From Anaerolineaceae bacterium UBA1363 (GTDB lineage Bacteria > Chloroflexota > Anaerolineae > Anaerolineales > Anaerolineaceae), in NCBI GenBank assembly GCA_002306055.1, contig DBRR01000006.1, forward strand, positions 71,410-117,755: a DNA stretch of 46,346 bases. The letters run 5' to 3'. Below, in pieces: positions 7,390 to 15,069 of this stretch. The notes under the pieces were generated by a model, which made no database searches, was not told where the DNA came from, and worked only from the letters and a program-made list of their open reading frames with translations. The first letter of the stretch is position 1; every line of letters begins with the position of its first letter. The position numbers and the translations under genes were made by a program.

Positions 7390-7848
7390 ATGGCATACAT
7401 GATGAGACCAACTCCTTTCTGGAGGAACCAATACGATCTTGAAAGAGCTATAAACCGCTTTTTCGACTTGGATACTGAACAGCTTCCTTCAAGCTTCCCC
7501 CTCGATGTAATCGAGAATGATCAGGAATATATTGTGAAGGCGAGCGCGCCGGGCTTTGATCCCGAGAAGATTGAGATCACCTATGAGGACAATACTCTGT
7601 CCATCAGGGGCGAAGTTGAGGAAGAAAACAAGGAATCCGAAGAAGGCAAGTATCACATCCGTGAACGCAGTTACGGCAGTTTCTATCGCAGCATTTCAAT
7701 GCCTGGTGTGATCGACCCTGATAAGATTACCGCAGAGACTGATAACGGTATCCTGGTGATTCACCTGCCCAAGAAACCCGAGACTCAGCCAAAGAAAATT
7801 GCTATTACTGCGAAGAAACAGAAAAAATTAGTTGATCACAAAGAGTAA
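7390..7848 (+). CDS. Small heat-shock protein, Hsp20/alpha-crystallin family
   Basis: An ATP-independent holdase chaperone of 152 residues. A short N-terminal arm (PFWRNQYDLERAINRFF) is followed by an alpha-crystallin domain from about residue 35 to 130. The domain shows the family pattern: PLDVIENDQEYIVKASAPGF, then RERSYGSFYRSISMP, then the conserved NGILVIHLPK. The C-terminal tail is Lys-rich and lacks a clear IXI motif. A strong ribosome site (CGGAGG) lies 7 nt before the ATG. No CIRCE element was found upstream. The gene ends in a strong terminator and is monocistronic. The stretch AAAACGGAGGT before the ATG is duplicated at 7257-7267, with no ORF after the first copy. Confidence 0.95.
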   Translation: MAYMMRPTPFWRNQYDLERAINRFFDLDTEQLPSSFPLDVIENDQEYIVKASAPGFDPEKIEITYEDNTLSIRGEVEEENKESEEGKYHIRERSYGSFYRSISMPGVIDPDKITAETDNGILVIHLPKKPETQPKKIAITAKKQKKLVDHKE

Positions 7849-7869
7849 TTCAGAATTATGCAGTACAGA

Positions 7870-7905
7870 CAGAATGGCTTCCTTTGAGGAAGCCATTCTG
7901 TTTTA
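7870..7905 (+). terminator. Intrinsic terminator of hsp20
   Basis: A 13-bp perfect stem (CAGAATGGCTTCC / GGAAGCCATTCTG) with loop TTTGA, followed by TTTTACTTT. It begins 22 bp after the hsp20 stop codon. Confidence 0.9.
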
Positions 7906-7914
7906 CTTTAAGGT

Positions 7915-7967
7915 AGTCAAACTCGAGAAACGAGGGAGACCAAGAACTCACTATGCGGGCAGTTGTG
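7915..7967 (+). repeat. Dispersed 53-bp repeat, copy A
   Basis: Shares AGTCAAACTCG(A/C)GAA at its left end and CACTATG(C/T)GGG(C/T)AGTTGTG at its right end with 18999-19052. The spacing is almost the same and the middle has diverged. Both copies lie in non-coding DNA. Confidence 0.6.
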
Positions 7968-8102
7968 AATATTGGTACATCAAGCAGTACCTGGGTTATG
8001 GAGATTATTTGGCTGATGATGATAGCCGTTCCATTTCCGCAAATTATCTCCCATCGGTCAGAATCCGTAAGGCGTTGCTCATTCCTTCTAGAATTTACTT
8101 GA

Positions 8103-8327
8103 TTAGCCAAAGATAGCTTTAATCATTAGCATTACACCAAGCAAAATTAAGGGAATACCGATGATAGCACCGATGAGGGTTATCGAGAGCAGCACGCCCA
8201 CGAATAGGATAACCAGCCCCAAGATCGCACCAATGAGTCTGCCAGTGAACCTAAGGATCCACAATGTCAGTTGAAACATCGCCCAAAAGGGCCATAAAAG
8301 GATAGGGACTTTTCGCTTATCTTCCAT
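8103..8327 (-). CDS. Small two-helix membrane protein, unknown
   Basis: A 74-residue protein with a charged N-terminus (MEDKRKVP) and two hydrophobic segments, about residues 8-50 (broken by RFTGR) and 52-72, rich in Ile, Leu and Gly. Glycines spaced through the second helix (GAIIGIPLILLGV) suggest close helix packing. A ribosome site (AGAGG) precedes the ATG by 5 nt. No family was recognised. It stands between the hsp20 terminator and the sugar regulon on the opposite strand, so neighbours give no hint of function. A real gene is likely because hydrophobicity, start site and stop are all coherent. Confidence 0.7.
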   Translation of the reverse strand: MEDKRKVPILLWPFWAMFQLTLWILRFTGRLIGAILGLVILFVGVLLSITLIGAIIGIPLILLGVMLMIKAIFG

Positions 8328-8451
8328 TTTTCCTCTTTACCTGTTTTGAAAGAAACAGTTTGTGATTTTGATTATAGGTGAATATGGTTTATCGGGGCAT
8401 AGAAAATATATGGTCTTGGGCGATTTTGGTATTTACGATCAAAAGGGCAGT

Positions 8452-8511
8452 GGTTCTGCAGGCTAAGGTTTATGGGGTTCAACCCCGTATAAACACGGCA
8501 GGAGCGGAACC
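8452..8511. other. Structured non-coding segment
   Basis: Two nested helices. The outer one pairs GGTTCTGC (8452-8459) with GCGGAACC (8504-8511), one wobble pair. The inner one pairs GTTTAT plus GGGG (8468-8477) with CCCC plus ATAAAC (8483-8494) around a TTCAA loop. It lies 64 bp before the lacI -35 box and has no T-run. It matches no riboswitch or RNA family I know. It could be a small RNA, a decayed element or a palindromic repeat. Confidence 0.4.
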
Positions 8512-8574
8512 AATCTTACAGGCTTCGTGAAGGAAAATCACTCCTCCAATTATCCAATACTTAGTTCCGTGTTC

Positions 8575-8603
8575 TTGACATTTGGTATTAAAAGTTGTAT
8601 GCT
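8575..8603 (+). promoter_or_regulatory. Promoter of lacI
   Basis: A -35 box TTGACA (8575-8580, exact consensus), a 17-bp spacer, and a -10 box TATGCT (8598-8603). The start site is expected near 8610, about 33 bp before the lacI ATG. Confidence 0.8.
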
Positions 8604-8607
8604 TGAG

Positions 8608-8619
8608 GCGAACGTTCGC
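8608..8619. promoter_or_regulatory. LacI-family operator
   Basis: The perfect 12-bp palindrome GCGAACGTTCGC is centred on CG, as is usual for LacI/GalR-family operators. It overlaps the expected start site of the lacI promoter, a position that would block initiation. Autoregulation is inferred. No second exact copy was seen before the transporter genes. Confidence 0.7.
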
Positions 8620-8642
8620 TTAGAGAGAAGTACTGAGGAATT

Positions 8643-9698
8643 ATGTCCAAGTCTGTTACTCTAAAAGAAGTGGCGGCCAAGGCTGGGGTCAGCTATCAAA
8701 CCGTCTCCAAAGTGGTCAATAATAAGGCCAGTGTCTCACCAGAAACTGAAAAAAGAATCTGGGGTGTTATCGCCGAATTAAATTACACGCCTAATTACAA
8801 CGGCCGCAGTCTCCGTCGCCAGCGAAGCAATACCGTCGGGTACACTTGGGAACCCTCTCCTGCCGATCAGGCTAACCCCATTCTTGATGCATTTCTACAA
8901 AGTATGTTCCGGGCAGCGGAAGAAGAGGGTTATTACCTGCTTTGTTTCCCCTTTCATGCTGATGATGTCAGAATGCTCAAGGTCTATCACCAGTTGTACA
9001 ACACTGGCAGGGTGGATGGATTTGTCCTTTCACGCTTAAACTACGGGGAAGCATCTGTGCCCTTTTTACTGGAGAACAAGATCCCGTTTGTAGCTTTCGG
9101 ACGGCTGGAAGACCAGGACCAATCGTTTCCGTATATTGACGTGGACGGCGGTCAGGGCATCGCTCAGGCCATGGATCACCTCGTCAGTCTCGGTCATAGA
9201 AGAATCGCTGCCTTAGCGTGGCCTGAAGATTCCCGTGTTGGTAATAACCGCCTGGAAGGATATTACAGAGGGTTAGCCAAAGCTGGTTTAATGAGCGATC
9301 CCAACCTAATTGTGAGGGGTGAAGGTACTTCAGCAGTGGGTTTTGAAGCAACCACATACCTGTTAGGCTTGCCAGTGGATATTCGACCAACGGCGATCGT
9401 TTGTATGAACGACATGATGGCAATAGGTGCCATGCAGGCAGTGCGAACGGCGGGTCTTCAACCGGGCAGGGACATCGGAGTGACGGGCTTTGATGACACT
9501 CCAACCGCTCGTTATCTGACCCCGCCCTTAACCAGTATTAGCCAGCCTATCCCTGCCATTGGTGAAAACCTGATGAAGCGTCTAATTGAATACCTTGAAA
9601 CCGGCAGCTATCCAGAACCAAGATGTGAGCTGGTCGCTCCCAACCTTGAGATCCGAGAATCAACCGCAGGCTATGTGCCGGCTAAAGGGCGAAGTTGA
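8643..9698 (+). CDS. LacI-family transcriptional regulator
   Basis: A 351-residue repressor. Residues 4-50 are the LacI helix-turn-helix (TLKEVAAKAGVSYQTVSKVVN), followed by the hinge NYTPNYNGRSLRRQRSNTVGY. The rest is a periplasmic-binding-protein-like sugar-sensing domain, with typical DGFVLSR, HLVSLGHRRIA and GVTGFDDTPTARYLTPPLTSI motifs. The gene precedes the sugar transporter and phosphorylase genes on the same strand, so it most likely controls them in response to the transported sugar or its phosphorylated product. It has its own promoter with an operator at the start site. The ribosome site GAGG lies 5 nt before the ATG. Confidence 0.93.
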   Translation: MSKSVTLKEVAAKAGVSYQTVSKVVNNKASVSPETEKRIWGVIAELNYTPNYNGRSLRRQRSNTVGYTWEPSPADQANPILDAFLQSMFRAAEEEGYYLLCFPFHADDVRMLKVYHQLYNTGRVDGFVLSRLNYGEASVPFLLENKIPFVAFGRLEDQDQSFPYIDVDGGQGIAQAMDHLVSLGHRRIAALAWPEDSRVGNNRLEGYYRGLAKAGLMSDPNLIVRGEGTSAVGFEATTYLLGLPVDIRPTAIVCMNDMMAIGAMQAVRTAGLQPGRDIGVTGFDDTPTARYLTPPLTSISQPIPAIGENLMKRLIEYLETGSYPEPRCELVAPNLEIRESTAGYVPAKGRS

Positions 9699-9778
9699 AA
9701 GGAGTGAATGGAGAAAATCGGGCAAATTCTATGTACTGAAAATGAGAGTATCTCAGAATTTTTGTTGACTATTGAGCC

Positions 9779-9792
9779 GGTCAGAAATGACC
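9779..9792. promoter_or_regulatory. Inverted repeat before the transporter operon
   Basis: GGTCA-GAAA-TGACC, 29 bp before the binding-protein start codon. A TTGACT (9765-9770) just upstream could be a -35 box, but no good -10 follows. It may be an operator for this operon or a small hairpin in its leader. A short CG-centred TTTCGAAA follows within the leader. Confidence 0.35.
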
Positions 9793-9820
9793 AAAAAAAT
9801 ATTTTCGAAAGAGGAGAAAG

Positions 9821-11176
9821 ATGAAAACCAAAATCAGTTTAGTTTCGTTACTGATCATCGTATCGATGATCCTGGCAGCTTGTGGAACCGCAACGCCAGA
9901 AGCCACTCAAACACCTATGGTTGAAGAACCCACCACTGAAGTACCTGTTGTTGAGGAACCCACTGCTGAAGAACCAGTCGTGGAAGAATCTGTTACTCAA
10001 GGGACTTGTCCCTTGACTGTAGAAGACGGTGCAGTGATCACGTTCTCTGGCTGGGGTGACGAATCCGAGCAGAAGGTTTATCGCGACAGTATTGAACGTT
10101 TCAAGAGCGTCTGCCCGACTGTGACCGTGAACTATACCCCCGTTCCTTCTGACTTCCAAACCAAAATGAAAGCCCAGATGGCTGGTGGGACTGCCCCTGA
10201 TGTATTCTATGTTGATGATCAGTTGATGACTGCTTTCGCTCCCTCGGAGCAGATCATGCCCCTGGATGACCTGATGGCTGAAGCCGGCGTGAGCACTGAT
10301 GATTTTATCAGCAGCCTGATGCCGATTTATCAGCTGAATGGGAAGACTTATGCGCTTCCGAAGGACTGGGGCACACTCGGTTTAGTATATCTCCCCGAAG
10401 CTTTTGCGGATGCAGGTATTGAAGAACCGACCGCTGACTGGACCTGGGAAGACATGCGTGCAGCTGCCAAGACCATTGCTGAAAAAGGTAATTACGGCGG
10501 CTTCTGCATGGGCGCTGATTGGGCTCGCTTCCTGCCGTTTGTGCTCTCCTATGGCGGCAGTTACGTCTCCAGTGACCACACCACCGCTTTGTTGGACAGC
10601 CCCGAAGTGCTCGAAGCTGCTTCCTTTGTAGCAGGTATGTTTGAAGAAGGCAGCCTGGTTCGCCCGGTTGACGTCAGCACTGGTTGGTGTGGTGAAGCCA
10701 TTGGCTTGAAAGCTGTTGCCATGACCACCGAAGGTGGCTGGATGGTCAACACCATGAAAAACACCTATCCGGATGTTGAATGGAAAGCTGTCGTAATCCC
10801 TGCTGGACCTGTCAAGAGAGCTGACGTGATCTTCGTCAATGGTATCGGTATCAATGCTGCTACCCAATATCCTCGTGCCGCAGCTGCATTTCTATTCTAT
10901 GTGACTGGCTACGAAAACCAGGCTGAAATCGTCAAGACCGGTTTTGCCTACAGCACCCATCCCGAACAGGCTGACCTGATTGTTGACCCGAATGACAAGG
11001 CAATTGCCCAGGGCGGTCTGCTGCCCGATTCTGTGGTTGCCTACTGGGGTCCTAACACTGGTAAAGTGAACGATGCTGTTTCGCAGGCTTTGGAACGCAT
11101 CTTCCTCGGTGATCAAACCGTAGAAGAAGCCTTCGCACAGGCTCAAATTGAAGCTCAGGCTGTTCTGAGCGAGTAA
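9821..11176 (+). CDS. Sugar ABC transporter substrate-binding lipoprotein
   Basis: A family 1 extracellular solute-binding protein that captures a sugar outside the membrane and delivers it to the MalFG-type permeases encoded next. The signal peptide ends in the lipobox LAAC (Cys21), so the protein is lipid-anchored. Residues 22-63 form a low-complexity linker of Thr, Pro, Glu and Val (TTEVPVVEEPTAEEPVVEES) that spaces the domain from the membrane. The binding domain then shows ITFSGWGDESEQKVYRDSIERF and MAGGTAPDVFYVDD, typical of the family. Length is normal. Ribosome site GAGGAG lies 6 nt upstream. The gene is followed by a strong hairpin before the permeases, which may let it be expressed more than they are. 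Confidence 0.93.
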   Translation: MKTKISLVSLLIIVSMILAACGTATPEATQTPMVEEPTTEVPVVEEPTAEEPVVEESVTQGTCPLTVEDGAVITFSGWGDESEQKVYRDSIERFKSVCPTVTVNYTPVPSDFQTKMKAQMAGGTAPDVFYVDDQLMTAFAPSEQIMPLDDLMAEAGVSTDDFISSLMPIYQLNGKTYALPKDWGTLGLVYLPEAFADAGIEEPTADWTWEDMRAAAKTIAEKGNYGGFCMGADWARFLPFVLSYGGSYVSSDHTTALLDSPEVLEAASFVAGMFEEGSLVRPVDVSTGWCGEAIGLKAVAMTTEGGWMVNTMKNTYPDVEWKAVVIPAGPVKRADVIFVNGIGINAATQYPRAAAAFLFYVTGYENQAEIVKTGFAYSTHPEQADLIVDPNDKAIAQGGLLPDSVVAYWGPNTGKVNDAVSQALERIFLGDQTVEEAFAQAQIEAQAVLSE

Positions 11177-11224
11177 AAGGTTATCTCTATCTTGAGGGAG
11201 GAGAAAAATTATTGTGGAATAAGA

Positions 11225-11255
11225 CCTGGGTTTCACGGGTAACGTGAAACCCAGG
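11225..11255 (+). terminator. Intercistronic hairpin after the binding-protein gene
   Basis: A 13-bp perfect stem (CCTGGGTTTCACG / CGTGAAACCCAGG) with loop GGTAA and no T-run, in the 119-bp gap between the binding-protein and permease genes. Position and form suggest an mRNA-stabilising hairpin or partial terminator that raises binding-protein levels over the permeases. Confidence 0.65.
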
Positions 11256-11295
11256 CACAGTTGTTCGTAATGTTCCTGGGAAAACGAGGAGTGGC

Positions 11296-12543
11296 ATGGA
11301 AAACAAACAAACAAACTCCAATCAGCAAGGAACCATCCCCGCGATTATCGCTTTTGTTGGCGTAGTCCTGGTCATCTTCGTCATTGCCTTACTGAATGCT
11401 CCAACTATGGGTGGGGCAAGGGTGATGTCATCTGTGCAAACATATTTTTCAGAAGTCCGGGCAACTGCTATGCCTTTCATGATTTTTGCCGTACTCGCCG
11501 CCATGATCGCTGGTTTTTTCTTAGCGAAGGAGGTCAAAAAAGTTTGGCCTAATGTACGAAAGCGAAAAGAATTCCTGACCGGGTATGCATTCCTTGCACC
11601 TTACTTAATTGTCACGCTTACCTTTACAGTTGGCGTCATTTTGTTCGCTCTATATATCTCATTTACCAAGTACGACATCTTCACCAGACCTGAATGGATT
11701 GGTCTGGCTAACTATAAAGAAGCCTTTGCGGGATTTACAGACGCTACAAAACGTGACTTTTTGCAGGCACTCTACAACGTGCTCTGGTACGCTGCCATCG
11801 TTGTACCCGTCCAGACCGTCCTGGCGCTGCGTATGGCGATGCTGTTGAACGCACCAGTCAAGTTCAAGCAATTTTTCCGCACAGTCTTCTACGCTCCCAG
11901 TGTCACTTCGTCAGTGGTGATCACCTTGATCTTCATCTGGCTGTATCTGAAGAATGGCTACCTGAACTTCTTCCTTCAAACGATATTGGGATGGGTTGGG
12001 ATCGATTTCAAACCAATTGCCTGGTTGGGAGACCCAAGAGGGTTGATCCAGCTGATTGTTGAAGCATTTGGAGGGAAAATCCCTTCGACACAGTGGTACT
12101 TCCGTGGACCCAGTATCGCCTGGATGGCGATTATGTTCCAAAACATTTTCACCACCGTGCCGACTTTCATGATCATGTACCTGGCTGCCCTGCAAGACAT
12201 CAACCCGGCGCTCTATGAAGCGGCATCCATCGAAGGTGCCAACAAGCGGCAGGTGTTCAAGCAGATCACCAGGCCGCTGCTGAGGCCAATTACGATGATG
12301 ATCGTGGTATTGGGGACAATTGGTACGCTGCAGGTATTTGACCAGGTTTACCTGGCAACCTCGGGTGGACCGCTAAAGACTTCGTTGACCCCGGTCTTCC
12401 TGATTTTCACCGAAGCTCTGGGTGTGAACGGACCCATCACCATGGGTTATGCCTCTGCTTTAGCGTTCATCCTGGCGGTGATTATTTTCGCGCTCACATT
12501 CGTGCAACGGCGTATCCTCACCCAGGGTACCGAGATGTACTAG
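11296..12543 (+). CDS. Sugar ABC transporter permease, MalF type
   Basis: A membrane subunit of a carbohydrate importer, 415 residues. The C-terminal part has the EAA loop (YEAASIEGANKRQVFKQITRP) that contacts the ATPase. The canonical permease core begins near residue 90 (FLTGYAFLAPYLIV). Before it lies an extra N-terminal segment with two further membrane helices (about residues 14-34 and 55-75), so eight membrane segments are expected, as in MalF of enterobacteria. Ribosome site GAGG lies 9 nt upstream. It pairs with the next gene. No ATPase gene occurs in the cluster, so a shared MsmK/UgpC-type ATPase encoded elsewhere is likely. Confidence 0.92.
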   Translation: MENKQTNSNQQGTIPAIIAFVGVVLVIFVIALLNAPTMGGARVMSSVQTYFSEVRATAMPFMIFAVLAAMIAGFFLAKEVKKVWPNVRKRKEFLTGYAFLAPYLIVTLTFTVGVILFALYISFTKYDIFTRPEWIGLANYKEAFAGFTDATKRDFLQALYNVLWYAAIVVPVQTVLALRMAMLLNAPVKFKQFFRTVFYAPSVTSSVVITLIFIWLYLKNGYLNFFLQTILGWVGIDFKPIAWLGDPRGLIQLIVEAFGGKIPSTQWYFRGPSIAWMAIMFQNIFTTVPTFMIMYLAALQDINPALYEAASIEGANKRQVFKQITRPLLRPITMMIVVLGTIGTLQVFDQVYLATSGGPLKTSLTPVFLIFTEALGVNGPITMGYASALAFILAVIIFALTFVQRRILTQGTEMY

Positions 12544-12553
12544 GAGGACTGAA

Positions 12554-13453
12554 ATGACCGTAACAACGCAAGAAAAAATTACGTCTCCACAGTACAAATC
12601 ACACCGGCAGGCAGTAACCGAGAATGTGATCAGAACCTTTTTCCAATATTTGCTCCTGCTTGTGATCGGGGTGATCATGCTTTTGCCATTCATCATGGCG
12701 TTCCTGGGCACGGTCAAAACCGACCAGGAGATCCTGGCATATCCGCCCAAGTTCTTGCCAGAGGTCTGGCACTGGGAAAACTGGGCTCGAGTCTGGAATA
12801 CCGATCTCGGCGCAGGTGGCACTTTCCCGCGGTGGCTCTTTAATACCGCTTTCCTGTCAGTGACCGTGGCAGTTTCCCAGGCCGCGTTCGGTTCGATGGC
12901 TGCCTATGCCTTCTCACGGCTGAAATTTGCGGGCCGGGATATCGTCTTCAATTTTATGCTGGCAACCATGATGATCCCCGGGGCAGTCACGCTCATTCCG
13001 GCTTACGTTCTGATGACCAAGCTTCAGTTGATCAACACCTTCTGGTCGTTGATCTTACCTGGTCTGGTCAGCGCAGGCAGCATTTTCACCCTCACGTCAT
13101 TCTTCCGGTCCATTCCAGTTGACCTGGAAGAAGCCGCTATTATCGATGGTGCCACCCACATGCAGATTTTCAGGACCGTAATTTTGCCGCTGGCAAGACC
13201 TGCTATCCTGACGGTTTTGATCCTGCAGTTCCAGTCGATGTGGAATTCGTTTTTGCAGCCTTTGCTCTACTTGAATTCACCGGATAAATATGTGTTGAAC
13301 GTTGCCTTGAGCATCTTTCAACAGCAATATAAATCACAATGGAACTTAACGCTCGTCGGCGCTATGTTCAACGCTATCCCAATCTTGATCCTGTTCTTCA
13401 TCTTCAGCAGGTATTACATTGAAGGTGTTGCATATGCAGGGATCAAGGGATAA
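12554..13453 (+). CDS. Sugar ABC transporter permease, MalG type
   Basis: The second membrane subunit, 299 residues and about six membrane helices. It carries the EAA loop EEAAIIDGATHMQIFRTVILPLARPAI. The N-terminal 30 residues are cytoplasmic and polar. It starts 10 bp after the MalF-type gene with AGGAGG nearby, and its 3' end overlaps the next gene by 20 bp. The two permeases and the lipoprotein form one CUT1-type importer, normally for di- or oligosaccharides. Confidence 0.93.
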   Translation: MTVTTQEKITSPQYKSHRQAVTENVIRTFFQYLLLLVIGVIMLLPFIMAFLGTVKTDQEILAYPPKFLPEVWHWENWARVWNTDLGAGGTFPRWLFNTAFLSVTVAVSQAAFGSMAAYAFSRLKFAGRDIVFNFMLATMMIPGAVTLIPAYVLMTKLQLINTFWSLILPGLVSAGSIFTLTSFFRSIPVDLEEAAIIDGATHMQIFRTVILPLARPAILTVLILQFQSMWNSFLQPLLYLNSPDKYVLNVALSIFQQQYKSQWNLTLVGAMFNAIPILILFFIFSRYYIEGVAYAGIKG

Positions 13454-14108
13454 ATTGGATCGTACGGTGATAAGAAAGATACCTTCCATCTATCGCCGTT
13501 CCCTCAGGGAAATATGGGAGGACCTGTGGACCATGCTGGTGGTGAATTCTCTCTGGATAATCGCCAACCTGCTGGTCATCCCAGGTCCTCCTGCGACGAT
13601 TGCGCTGCAGGCTTACGCAAACCGCATCGTCCACAACGAAGTGACCGATCTCAGCGACGTATGGCAGGCATTCAAACGCTCCTGGGGGGTTGGCTGGCAC
13701 TGGGGTGCGGTCAACCTGGCAGGGGTGGGCTTGCTGGCGGTCAATTATTACCTTGTCAGTAACGCGCTGGATGTGAACCTGGGATCCTATCTACAAGGGC
13801 TTTACATTGCCGTCGGGTTGGCCTGGTTCATGCTGCAATTCTTTGCGCTGCCCTTCCTTTTTGAACAAGAGCAGATGAAGGTTTCCCTGGCTTTGCGCAA
13901 TAGCGCTTTGATGATCGGCAGAAATCTCCGTTTCTCCTTCTTGTTTGGTTTATCCCTCTTGGTTTTCCTGGCACTTGCAACCCTGGCATTCGCGCTGGGC
14001 ATCATGTTTGGCGCAGTATTCCTGGCATTGGCTGGCAATTTCGCGGTCAATGACCTGCTGGAACCGATCAGAGCTGATAGAAATATTCCACCCACGCCTG
14101 ACTTATAA
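13434..14108 (+). CDS. YesL/DUF624-like membrane protein
   Basis: A membrane protein of about 225 residues with four to five hydrophobic segments (near LWTMLVVNSLWIIANLLVI, NLAGVGLLAVNYYLV, LYIAVGLAWFMLQFF and the last FLFGLSLLVFLALATLAFALG block). Small proteins of the DUF624/YesL type are often encoded in sugar ABC operons; their role is not settled. The ATG at 13434 is chosen because GAAGGT lies 7 nt before it; a TTG at 13419 would add five residues. It overlaps the MalG-type gene by 20 bp, so the two are probably translationally coupled. The family call rests on context and topology and is only moderate. Confidence 0.75.
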   Translation: MQGSRDKLDRTVIRKIPSIYRRSLREIWEDLWTMLVVNSLWIIANLLVIPGPPATIALQAYANRIVHNEVTDLSDVWQAFKRSWGVGWHWGAVNLAGVGLLAVNYYLVSNALDVNLGSYLQGLYIAVGLAWFMLQFFALPFLFEQEQMKVSLALRNSALMIGRNLRFSFLFGLSLLVFLALATLAFALGIMFGAVFLALAGNFAVNDLLEPIRADRNIPPTPDL

Positions 14109-14126
14109 ATTGAAAGTAAATATTTA

Positions 14127-15047
<921 letters not shown>

Positions 15048-15069
15048 TCCTGCCATTTTTAGGAGAACT

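Noticed and set aside
7832..8116. 94-codon frame overlapping the end of hsp20
   Set aside because: It runs through the strong hsp20 terminator and a repeat and has no start signal.
8474..8486. GGGGTTCAACCCC, like a tRNA T-arm
   Set aside because: No acceptor, D or anticodon arms can be fitted around it; the flanks pair in another way.
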